Under the pieces are notes generated by a model. It had not been told where the DNA came from. It made no database searches and saw only the letters and a list, made by a program, of their open reading frames with translations. A program made the position numbers and the translations under genes. Below are positions 1 to 6,231 of a stretch of 7,822 nucleotides of DNA, piece after piece. The DNA is from Thermoplasmata archaeon (GTDB lineage: Archaea; Thermoplasmatota; Thermoplasmata; RBG-16-68-12; JAGMCJ01), in NCBI GenBank assembly GCA_023129265.1, contig JAGMCJ010000053.1:1-7822 (forward strand), read 5' to 3'. Position 1 is the first letter of the stretch. Every line of letters begins with the position of its first letter.

Positions 1-467
1 ACTTGCAGAGCCTCCTCGGTGGATTCGCACGCTTGACTGTCCGGGACGGGCTCCTCCAGGGACTTCATGAGGCCACGGAAGGCGTCCCTGTCCTCGGATA
101 TGCGGATTGCCTCGAGGCTCGTTCCAAGGACCCTAACGCCGTGCTTCCTCAGAACACCCCGCTCGGCCAGCTCCGAGCACAAGTTCAGGGCGGTCTGCCC
201 GCCCACGCCCGCCAACAGTCCGTCCGGCTTCTCCTTCTCGATGATCATCGTCAGGAACTCGGGCGTCAGCGGCTCGATGTAGACGGTGTCCGCCATGTCC
301 GCCTCCGTCTGTATCGTGGCGGGATTCGAGTTGACCAGTATCGTCTCGTATCCTTCCTCCCGCAGGGAACGGATCGCCTGGGAGCCTGAGTAGTCGAACT
401 CGGCGGCCTGCCCTATCACGATTGGACCGGACCCGATGACCATGATCCTTCTGAGCTTCCTAGCCAC
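1..467 (-). CDS. carB: Carbamoyl-phosphate synthase large subunit, N-terminal part (runs off the left edge)
   Basis: The large subunit of carbamoyl-phosphate synthetase makes carbamoyl phosphate from bicarbonate, ammonia (delivered by CarA) and two ATP, for pyrimidine and arginine synthesis in the cytoplasm. Only the first 155 residues are present, out of about 1,070 in the family. They cover the pre-ATP-grasp domain and the beginning of the first ATP-grasp domain. Family hallmarks are visible: GSGPIVIGQAAEFDYSGSQA at residues 12-31, VNSNPATIQT at 45-54, ADTVYIEPL at 59-67 and GGQTALN at 89-95. The start is a GTG at 467, which overlaps the last 8 bases of carA. A GGAGG-like sequence about 5 bases upstream and the family start position (MARKLRRIMVIG) both favour it, and translational coupling to carA is likely. 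The frame stays open to the window edge with no disruption. Identification is secure; completeness cannot be judged. Confidence 0.96.
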   Translation of the reverse strand, partial: MARKLRRIMVIGSGPIVIGQAAEFDYSGSQAIRSLREEGYETILVNSNPATIQTEADMADTVYIEPLTPEFLTMIIEKEKPDGLLAGVGGQTALNLCSELAERGVLRKHGVRVLGTSLEAIRISEDRDAFRGLMKSLEEPVPDSQACESTEEALQ

Positions 468-1539
468 GGTCCGCCTCCATCATTTCCATGAATTGGTCGA
501 ACAGGCTCAGGCTATCGTGCGGGCCCGGCGACGCTTCAGGATGGTACTGGACGGAGAACACGGGCAAGCTCTTGTGGCGGAGCCCCTCGATGGTCCCGTC
601 GTTGAGGTTCCTCTCCGTCACCTTCAGTTGCCTCGGTACCCCGTCGCTCACCGCGAACCCGTGGTTCTGGGAGGTTATCCTCACCTTCTTCCTCGAATCG
701 ATGACGGGGTGGTTGCCGCCCCTGTGCCCGAACTTGAGCTTGAACGTCTCCGCGCCCAGGGAGAGCGCAAGGAGCTGGTGTCCCAGGCAAATCCCCATTA
801 TCGGTAGCTCTCCGACGAGGCGCTTGATGGTTTGAGCGGTCCTCTCCATCAGGGCGGGATGGGCGGGGTCCCCTGGTCCGTTCGATATCAGAACGCCGTC
901 GGGCTCGAGTTCCAGGATCCGCTCGGCGGGGGTCCCATAGGGCACTCTGATCACCTCCGCCCGCGATGCGAGGTTGCTGATTATGCTCCTCTTCGCCCCG
1001 CAGTCCATCAGGACGACCCTCTTGCTCCCGGAACCGTAGCGGTGCGTCCGCCTGCAGCTCACTTCCGCGACCAGATTGGACTCCGTGGGGTGCTCCATCT
1101 CTCTGACCCGCTCAAGGATGTCCTTCGGCCTCGCGTTCTTGGCGGTGCAGACGGCCGCCTTGAGCGTCCCGTGCTCCCGTATCTTGATGGTCAGCATCCT
1201 GGTGTCGACGCCAGAAATGCCCGGGATGCCGTGCCTGAGCAGGAACTCGTGCAGGGTCATCCTCGACGTGCGGTGGGAGGGCGTCATGCAGTTCTCTCTC
1301 ACGACGAACGCCCTGGGCTGGATCCTGGGCGACTCGAACGTGGACGAATCGACCCCGTAGTTCCCTATCAGCGGGTACGTCATCATGAGGATCTGGCCGC
1401 GATAGGACGGGTCCGTCAGGGCCTCGCAGTAGCCCGTCATGTTCGTGTTGAAAACGATCTCCCCGTACGCCGTCCCGCTTGCACCAAAAGAGACACCCTC
1501 GAGGACCGTTCCGTCTTCGAGCACTAGGAGCCCTCTCAT
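460..1539 (-). CDS. carA: Carbamoyl-phosphate synthase small (glutaminase) subunit
   Basis: CarA hydrolyses glutamine and passes the ammonia to CarB. Numbered from the ATG at 1539, the protein has 359 residues, a normal family length. The N-terminal CPSase small-chain domain (about 1-140) shows LLVLEDGTVLEG, GEIVFNTNMTGY and LTDPSYRGQI. The class I glutamine amidotransferase domain (about 172-350) has the nucleophile Cys251 in GICLGHQ and His333 and Glu335 in QYHPEASPGP, so the catalytic triad is complete. The frame can be extended upstream to an ATG at 1572 (11 more residues, MRGRLSRKGHP). The start at 1539 is preferred because family members begin with LLVLEDGT at this distance and a weak AGGT lies 6 bases before it. 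It is the first gene of a carA-carB operon. A TATA-like CATAAAAAC on the minus strand near 1622-1630 could drive it, shared with the divergent channel gene. Confidence 0.96.
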   Translation of the reverse strand: MRGLLVLEDGTVLEGVSFGASGTAYGEIVFNTNMTGYCEALTDPSYRGQILMMTYPLIGNYGVDSSTFESPRIQPRAFVVRENCMTPSHRTSRMTLHEFLLRHGIPGISGVDTRMLTIKIREHGTLKAAVCTAKNARPKDILERVREMEHPTESNLVAEVSCRRTHRYGSGSKRVVLMDCGAKRSIISNLASRAEVIRVPYGTPAERILELEPDGVLISNGPGDPAHPALMERTAQTIKRLVGELPIMGICLGHQLLALSLGAETFKLKFGHRGGNHPVIDSRKKVRITSQNHGFAVSDGVPRQLKVTERNLNDGTIEGLRHKSLPVFSVQYHPEASPGPHDSLSLFDQFMEMMEADRG

Positions 1540-1616
1540 TGGATGACCTTTGCGGGATAGCCGTCCTCGCATTTAGGGTTATCGAATCCCTGCGGCGTTC
1601 GAGTCCAGGACAGGGC

Positions 1617-1630
1617 AAATAGTTTTTATG
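1617..1630 (+). promoter_or_regulatory. TATA-type promoter element between carA and the mscS-like gene
   Basis: The AT-rich block AAATAGTTTTTATG stands out from G+C-rich surroundings. An archaeal TATA box here would put transcription start near 1645-1652, just ahead of the Shine-Dalgarno sequence at 1651 and the TTG at 1664. Read on the minus strand it is CATAAAAACTATTT, which could also serve carA with a leader of about 60 bases. It overlaps the upstream ATG at 1628, which argues against that codon being a real start. This is inferred from sequence and spacing only. Confidence 0.5.
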
Positions 1631-1650
1631 CGGAAATCACTTCTTCAACT

Positions 1651-1656
1651 GAGGTG
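1651..1656 (+). promoter_or_regulatory. Shine-Dalgarno sequence that decides a TTG start
   Basis: GAGGTG matches the core of the archaeal anti-Shine-Dalgarno complement (GGAGGTGA). It sits 7 bases before the TTG at 1664. No comparable site precedes the in-frame ATG at 1628. From the TTG the protein begins directly with a signal peptide. Confidence 0.65.
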
Positions 1657-1663
1657 GACTATC

Positions 1664-3172
1664 TTGGCCAGGAAGCTTCTGCTGTTGTCCTTGGTAATGC
1701 TGATTGCCGTGTCCCTTTGCGCGCAGGTCACCGCTCAAGACCTCGCGGAGGTCCATGAGGTGGATGTCTACGATAAGGACCTCGAAGCGGGGGAGAAGGT
1801 GACCTTCAAGTGGCTGATTTATAACAAGAACGATTCGAGCATCCTTGTGACGGTCGAGGGGAGCCCCTTGAGCGGGGAGGATTGGTCCGCGTCCCTCAGT
1901 CATACGTTTTTCGTCATAAAGACGGACGAGTCCGCGAACGTCACGCTTGACGTCGAGTCCACAAAGGACGTGGACGCAATGACCGTTCCATTTGCCGTCT
2001 GGCTGAACGAGACGCTCGCCGCAGACCCGGTGATTGTCGAATCACATCTAATGAACGCCACCGTCAACTTCCTCGTGGCCCCGATAGTGCCGGAGCCGGA
2101 GAACAAGATATTCGGATTCTGGGACAACCCACTTCCAGAGCCCTTCAACGAGCGATGGATGACGTTCATCATCACCATACTCATTTGGGCGGGAATCGCG
2201 GGCCTGGTGATAGGGATAATCGATCCCAGCATAAAGAGCCTCGCGAAGAAATCCGAGAGCGAACTGGATGACATTGTCTGGAACATCATCAGGTTGCCTC
2301 TTTTCGTGATAATCGTGTTCTACGGCTTCATCAACTCGCTGGTCATCTTGGGCCTGCCTCACGAGTATATGGACCCCGTTTCCCTGGTCTACAGCATCCT
2401 CGTGGTCCTGATTCTCACTTGGCTCGCCTACAGGATTTTCTCAGGAATCCTGACATACTACGGTCAAACGGTGGCTCAGAAGACCCAGACCAATCTGGAT
2501 GACGTGCTCGTGCCCGTGATCAAGAAGATCGGCGGGATACTGATTTTCGTCATAGGCATCGCGACCCTGGTGTCCCTCTTCGGGATCGACATAACCGCGT
2601 TCCTGGCGGGTATGGGCGTGCTCGGCATCGCAATCGCGTTCGCGGCGCAGGAGAGCCTGTCCAACTTCTTCAGCGGCATGTTCCTGCTTCTCGACAGGCC
2701 CTTCGTGGAGGGCGACCTGATCGAGGTCAACGGTAAGCGATGCAGGATCGAGAAGATCGGGCTGAGGTCAACGACGCTCTATCACAGGTCCGCTCACAAG
2801 ACACTCGTCGTCCCGAACAACCAGCTCGCGCGGGAGACGATAGTCAACATAGTGGAACCCGACCTCGAGTACCGCCTGAGCCTGACGATCGGCGTCGACT
2901 ACGACTCGGATATCGACAAAGTGAAGGAGGTCATGGTGGGCGCCGCCAATAGCCACCCTCACGTCCTCCAGGAGGAAAGGAAGATGGCCTATGCTCGGGT
3001 CGAGGAGTTCGGGGACTCGGCGATTGTGATGAAGATGAAGCTCTGGATAGACAACGCCGACAAGCGCAACAGGTACGCCGGTCAGATCCGGGAGCTGGTA
3101 AGCAAGGCCTTCAAGCGCGAGGGAATCGTGATCCCGTTCCCGACGAGGGACGTGTACTTGAAGAGGGAATAG
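1664..3172 (+). CDS. MscS-family mechanosensitive ion channel with an N-terminal outer domain
   Basis: Small-conductance mechanosensitive channels open under membrane tension and release solutes after osmotic downshock. From TTG 1664 the protein has 502 residues. A signal peptide (MARKLLLLSLVMLIAVSL, cleavage near residues 24-25) precedes an outer domain of about 130 residues (26-158). That domain is rich in beta strands and has several potential N-glycosylation sequons, such as NVT, NET and NAT. It vaguely resembles NEW3/CARDB-type sandwiches. Membrane helices follow at about 163-186, 204-231, 239-259 and 288-308. The pore helix (about 310-345) is Gly/Ala-rich (FLAGMGVLGIAIAFAAQESL), then SGMFLLLDRPFVEGDLIEVNG and the beta domain ending in VVPNNQL. 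The cytoplasmic alpha/beta C-terminus ends at LKRE. The frame extends upstream to an ATG at 1628, but that codon lies in the presumed TATA box and puts charged residues before the signal peptide. The family call is firm, the outer domain's role unknown, and the start fairly well supported. Confidence 0.9.
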   Translation: MARKLLLLSLVMLIAVSLCAQVTAQDLAEVHEVDVYDKDLEAGEKVTFKWLIYNKNDSSILVTVEGSPLSGEDWSASLSHTFFVIKTDESANVTLDVESTKDVDAMTVPFAVWLNETLAADPVIVESHLMNATVNFLVAPIVPEPENKIFGFWDNPLPEPFNERWMTFIITILIWAGIAGLVIGIIDPSIKSLAKKSESELDDIVWNIIRLPLFVIIVFYGFINSLVILGLPHEYMDPVSLVYSILVVLILTWLAYRIFSGILTYYGQTVAQKTQTNLDDVLVPVIKKIGGILIFVIGIATLVSLFGIDITAFLAGMGVLGIAIAFAAQESLSNFFSGMFLLLDRPFVEGDLIEVNGKRCRIEKIGLRSTTLYHRSAHKTLVVPNNQLARETIVNIVEPDLEYRLSLTIGVDYDSDIDKVKEVMVGAANSHPHVLQEERKMAYARVEEFGDSAIVMKMKLWIDNADKRNRYAGQIRELVSKAFKREGIVIPFPTRDVYLKRE

Positions 3173-4099
3173 CTACTCCTTCGGCTCGTCGACCGGTTCG
3201 AGTTCCTCCCACTTGGGCGGCTCCTCAACCGTAGCGGGCGGTGGCTCCTGACCCCACGTGGGCGGCGGTGCCATTGGCGGTGGCGGTTGCACTGGCTGTG
3301 CAAGAACAGGCTGTATCTTGCCGTCCAGTATCCTCTGCCTCGCCGCCCTGTAGGCGATGAAGAAGAGTATCATCCCAAGCAGACTCACGACATAAGTCGC
3401 GTATGAGATGGCTGTGTTCATATCCAGCTGTTCGACTTCATCGAGGTCTAGGACGCCAGAACCAGGAAGACTTGCCACTACCAGGATCATTGACAGTACG
3501 GGAGGGAAGATCTGCAGGCCGAAGCCTGTCCAAAGCATCCACCGTTTGCCTTGCTCAGTCAACTCCAGGGGATAGTAGACCAGCGCCAATGACATGGTGA
3601 TCGTGGTGGCGAGAAGGAATGCAAAGAAGATGATTATCTGGTTTCTGAAGCCCGCAGCATCAATCTCGATTGTCGGATCAGTACCATCCGGAGTCAGCAT
3701 AATGGCTGAGGCCATCCCAATGATAAGAACTACGAAGCTAACAACGAACAGTATGATGCTCAGGATTATGAGTATTAGCGCTGTTGAGGCCTTCGATTCA
3801 TGCTTCTTGCCGAATTCTCTTTTGCCCCGATGCATTTCGTATAGGAATAGCAAGAAGAAAATGAACAACACCACCAGGATTATCCCAATGAAGCAACACA
3901 ATGTAAGGACAACAGAGGATTGAGCGCCTGCTGTCGCGGTAGGCACACTCATGAAGAGGAAAAGCACGTCCGCCAGTATGAGCAACACTATGAGATAGCT
4001 TCCGTACTTCAGGCCCGCCGGTGTGTGAAGCTTTCTTGCCATCGGCGGTGGTCCCGCGTACCGTGCCGGCGGTTGCGTTTCTCCATACAAGATACCCAC
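3173..4099 (-). CDS. Six-helix membrane protein of unknown function with a proline-rich tail
   Basis: I do not recognise this 308-residue protein. Hydrophobic segments at about 33-52, 62-88, 105-132, 152-176, 188-211 and 229-250 predict six membrane helices. A short proline-containing N-terminus (QPPARYAGPPPMARK) and a C-terminal tail (251-308) rich in Pro and Glu (QPPPPMAPPPTWGQEPPP) would both lie in the cytoplasm. Lys/Arg-rich loops at 90-103 fit that topology. No catalytic or transport motif is visible. The start is a GTG at 4099. The only Shine-Dalgarno-like bases abut the codon, but a TATA-like sequence about 30 bases upstream fits a very short leader. The ATG at residue 20 (4042) is an alternative. 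Its DNA looks more A+T-rich than its neighbours, especially about 3600-3950; hydrophobic codons explain part of that, and transfer cannot be excluded. Its stop codon touches the stop codon of the channel gene. Confidence 0.8.
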   Translation of the reverse strand: MGILYGETQPPARYAGPPPMARKLHTPAGLKYGSYLIVLLILADVLFLFMSVPTATAGAQSSVVLTLCCFIGIILVVLFIFFLLFLYEMHRGKREFGKKHESKASTALILIILSIILFVVSFVVLIIGMASAIMLTPDGTDPTIEIDAAGFRNQIIIFFAFLLATTITMSLALVYYPLELTEQGKRWMLWTGFGLQIFPPVLSMILVVASLPGSGVLDLDEVEQLDMNTAISYATYVVSLLGMILFFIAYRAARQRILDGKIQPVLAQPVQPPPPMAPPPTWGQEPPPATVEEPPKWEELEPVDEPKE

Positions 4100-4125
4100 T
4101 CCGAGAAACGAATCTTCTGTCCGCT

Positions 4126-4135
4126 GATAAATGTT
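4126..4135 (-). promoter_or_regulatory. Putative TATA box for the six-helix membrane protein gene
   Basis: On the minus strand the 56-base gap between the DUF3786 gene and the membrane protein gene contains AACATTTATC. Its centre is about 31 bases before the GTG at 4099, predicting a leader of only a few bases. It suggests the gene is transcribed on its own rather than only by readthrough. This is a motif-and-distance inference. Confidence 0.4.
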
Positions 4136-4155
4136 CCCTTCGCCACCCGTGCATG

Positions 4156-4770
4156 CTACTGGACAAGCATCCTAGCAACCAGCTCTCCCAAGGCTGCCAG
4201 GTCCTCCGTGTGCAGGATCCGCCCCGCCAGGCGGTCGAAGAGTATGTTTGCGGACCCAGGTATCTCCTCATCTCCCCTCCAGATGATAATCGTCAGCGCG
4301 AGCTTTGGAAAGACGGGAACCTCAAAGGAGACATCGCCGTGGTCCACTCTCCTCCCGCCCAGCTTCTCCACCCGCGGTTCCAGCTCTTCCGGGGTTTCCG
4401 CAAAGGCTTGCTTGACCGGTTGAACCGCCCTGCTCACGAAGGCACCATAGTAGGAATTCCCGCCCCAGAAGTCCCTGAAGGATACAAGTTCGCCCGTGGG
4501 TGTGGACTCGTCAACGCCGACGACATAATGGAGAACGAGTGTCGCGAAGAAACGGTTTGCGGCCGAACCGTCCTCGTTCTTGACCACGCGCTCATCAAAG
4601 TCCAGGAGATATCGTTGCCCGAGAAATGTTATCTCAAGAACCCCATCCTTCAGCTCTCCGAGCGAGTGCTTCGCCACCGTCGCTCGGTCCTTTGACTCGA
4701 GCTCCTTCCACGCCTCCTCTATCACTCCGTTCAACGAGCTGGGTTTCTTCCTTTCTAGAAGGTCGGGCAT
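4156..4770 (-). CDS. DUF3786-type protein
   Basis: This is a soluble protein of 204 residues with no signal peptide or membrane helix. The C-terminal part fits my recollection of the DUF3786 family: VPVFPKLALTIIIWRGDEEI (about 151-170) followed by GSANILFDRLAGRILHTEDLAALGELV. The N-terminal half carries LGQRYLLDFDERVV and a hydrophobic stretch, FFATLVLHYVVG, before FRDFWGGNSYYGAF. The family has no assigned reaction that I can name; it occurs in methanogens and other anaerobes. The ATG at 4770 shares its A with the upstream gene's TAA stop (TAATG). A GGAGGT 9 bases upstream (4780-4785) supports this start and coupled translation. The operon partner is an FAD-dependent dehydrogenase, so a redox-related role is possible but unproven. 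Assignment to DUF3786 is from memory of the motif, not a search. Confidence 0.78.
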   Translation of the reverse strand: MPDLLERKKPSSLNGVIEEAWKELESKDRATVAKHSLGELKDGVLEITFLGQRYLLDFDERVVKNEDGSAANRFFATLVLHYVVGVDESTPTGELVSFRDFWGGNSYYGAFVSRAVQPVKQAFAETPEELEPRVEKLGGRRVDHGDVSFEVPVFPKLALTIIIWRGDEEIPGSANILFDRLAGRILHTEDLAALGELVARMLVQ

Positions 4771-6140
4771 TAGCCCAAGACCTCCGTCACGCCCCGTCCC
4801 GCCAATATCCCCGTGGCGGCGGCGTTGACGATGTCCCCGGAGAGGCCCACGCCGTCTCCCGCCGCGAACAGGTTCCTCACGCTCGTCTGCATGTTCCTGT
4901 CCACATCGACCTCCATCGCGTAGAACTTGATTTCAGGCGCGTATATCAGCGTGGAGTTCGCCGCGACGCCGGGTATAATCTCGCTCAGCTTCTCCAGCGC
5001 CTCGATGATGTCGGTCACTACGCGACCGGGGAGGGCCATGGAGATGTCTCCTGGAGTGACGTCCCTGAGCGTTGCAACGACGAGGTTGGATTTCAGGCGG
5101 TCCCGGTTCGACCTTCTTCCCCTTCTCAGGTCCCCCATCCTCTGTATGATGGGCTTCCCGCCGCCGATCGTTGTCGCGAGCTCGGCGATGGACTTCCCGT
5201 AGATGGTCGTGTTCTCCACCGGCTCGGTCAGCTCAACCCTCACGAGCAGCGCGAAGTTCGTGTTATTCGAATGCTCCGAGACCATGGAGTGGCCGTTCAC
5301 GCCGATGAAGCCGTCGTACCTCTCCCTGACGACGTATCCTCGCGCGTTAGTGCAGAACGTCCTGACGAAGTCATCGTAGCTCCTCGTGTGGATGTGGAAC
5401 TTCGGGTCCATGTTCACCTTCGTGACGGGGTCCATGATTATCGCGGGGACCTCGATTCTCACGCCGACGTCGATGGGTCCGAAATGCGCGGTCACGACTC
5501 CCTTTGCCACGAGTTCCTCCACCCACGGTGCACCTACACGGCCAGGGCACAGGATTACCGCTTTGGCGGAGATCCTCTCGTCGTCCGTCCGGACACCTCG
5601 GCAGACGCCGTTCTCTATCAGCAGATCAGTGACTCTCGTGTCCAAGAGGAACTCGACGCCTCGGCCCCTCAGATCCTCGGCGAAGGCCTCTATCACCTTC
5701 GGGGCGTTGTCCGAGCCGATGTGCCTCTGCGGGATGTTGATGAACTTGACCCCTGCGGACGCGGCTTTGTGGCTGAGCTTCTCCACCTCGCTCTGGTCTG
5801 GTGTATGGAGCTTCTGCGGTGCTCCGTGCTTCAGGAAGACCCTGTCAACATCGTCCACGAGCTGCCAGGCCTGCTCGGGGGTCTCCACGAACTCCGTCAG
5901 GTCCCCGCCGATGTCGGGTCTCAGGTTCAGCCGCCCGCCAGAGAACGTGCCCGCCCCGCCCAGGCCGCACATGATGTCGCAGGGCTTGCACTTCTCGCAC
6001 CTCCAGTGGTACTTGAGCGGGCACTCCCTCTCCTTCACATCCTTGCCCATCTCGATGACGAGGATTCTCTTGCCGTCCGCTAGCTCGTTGGCCGCGAAAA
6101 GGCCTGCAGGGCCAGAGCCGACGATGATTACATCCCACAT
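4770..6140 (-). CDS. FAD-dependent dehydrogenase (COG2509-like) with an N-terminal Cys cluster
   Basis: This 456-residue cytoplasmic flavoprotein begins with a Rossmann dinucleotide-binding motif, VIIVGSGPAGLFAANEL (4-20), and an acidic residue ending strand two (VIEMG, Glu30). It closes with the second FAD motif, NLFAAGDGVGLSGDIVNAAA (423-442). Between residues 40 and 58 there are five cysteines: C40, C48, C51, C54 and C58. The last four form C-x2-C-x2-C-x3-C, the spacing of a [4Fe-4S] ferredoxin site. They are followed by GLGGAGTFSGGRLNLR, which I recall as typical of the uncharacterised FAD-dependent dehydrogenases of COG2509. The substrate is unknown. The ATG at 6140 has GGTGG 4 bases upstream on the minus strand and matches the family start. 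It heads an operon with the DUF3786 gene and is divergent from the Fe-S fusion gene. The flavoprotein fold is certain; cluster binding is inferred. Confidence 0.88.
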   Translation of the reverse strand: MWDVIIVGSGPAGLFAANELADGKRILVIEMGKDVKERECPLKYHWRCEKCKPCDIMCGLGGAGTFSGGRLNLRPDIGGDLTEFVETPEQAWQLVDDVDRVFLKHGAPQKLHTPDQSEVEKLSHKAASAGVKFINIPQRHIGSDNAPKVIEAFAEDLRGRGVEFLLDTRVTDLLIENGVCRGVRTDDERISAKAVILCPGRVGAPWVEELVAKGVVTAHFGPIDVGVRIEVPAIIMDPVTKVNMDPKFHIHTRSYDDFVRTFCTNARGYVVRERYDGFIGVNGHSMVSEHSNNTNFALLVRVELTEPVENTTIYGKSIAELATTIGGGKPIIQRMGDLRRGRRSNRDRLKSNLVVATLRDVTPGDISMALPGRVVTDIIEALEKLSEIIPGVAANSTLIYAPEIKFYAMEVDVDRNMQTSVRNLFAAGDGVGLSGDIVNAAATGILAGRGVTEVLG

Positions 6141-6200
6141 ATCGCCACCGGGGCCGATGTGGATACTTTGAGGTTGGATAAGTAGATAACGCTAACAAGC

Positions 6201-6208
6201 TTTATAAA
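6201..6208. promoter_or_regulatory. Palindromic TATA box between divergent redox genes
   Basis: TTTATAAA is its own reverse complement and lies in the 91-base gap between the FAD dehydrogenase (minus) and the ferredoxin-MvhD fusion (plus). On the plus strand its centre is 27 bases before the ATG at 6232, so the transcript would have essentially no leader. On the minus strand it predicts a start near 6177 and a leader of about 37 bases that contains the GGTGG ribosome site. One box could therefore serve both directions. No terminator or other motif was seen in the gap. Confidence 0.65.
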
Positions 6209-6231
6209 TCGAGCCTTCATCCTACTGGCAT

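Noticed and set aside
832..1527. Open frame of 231 codons on the plus strand opposite carA
   Set aside because: carA has an intact catalytic triad and full family length. The opposite frame has no domain and no promoter or ribosome site.
1540..1572. Eleven-residue N-terminal extension of CarA from an ATG at 1572
   Set aside because: Family members start at LLVLEDGT, and the extension has no conserved sequence. It stays an alternative start rather than the call.
1574..1590. Short GGG...CCC inverted repeat (GGGTTATCGAATCCC) upstream of carA
   Set aside because: Only three certain base pairs with a mismatch inside; too weak to call an operator or terminator.
1596..1610. T-loop-like GTTCGAGTCC suggesting a tRNA between carA and the channel gene
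   Set aside because: The flanking bases do not form a T stem, and no acceptor stem, anticodon arm or D arm can be assembled in the available gap.
4626..6083. Long open frame of 485 codons on the plus strand opposite the FAD dehydrogenase
   Set aside because: It is antisense to a gene with clear flavoprotein motifs, its translation is rich in Arg, His and Val with no recognisable domain, and G+C-rich codon bias commonly leaves such shadow frames open.
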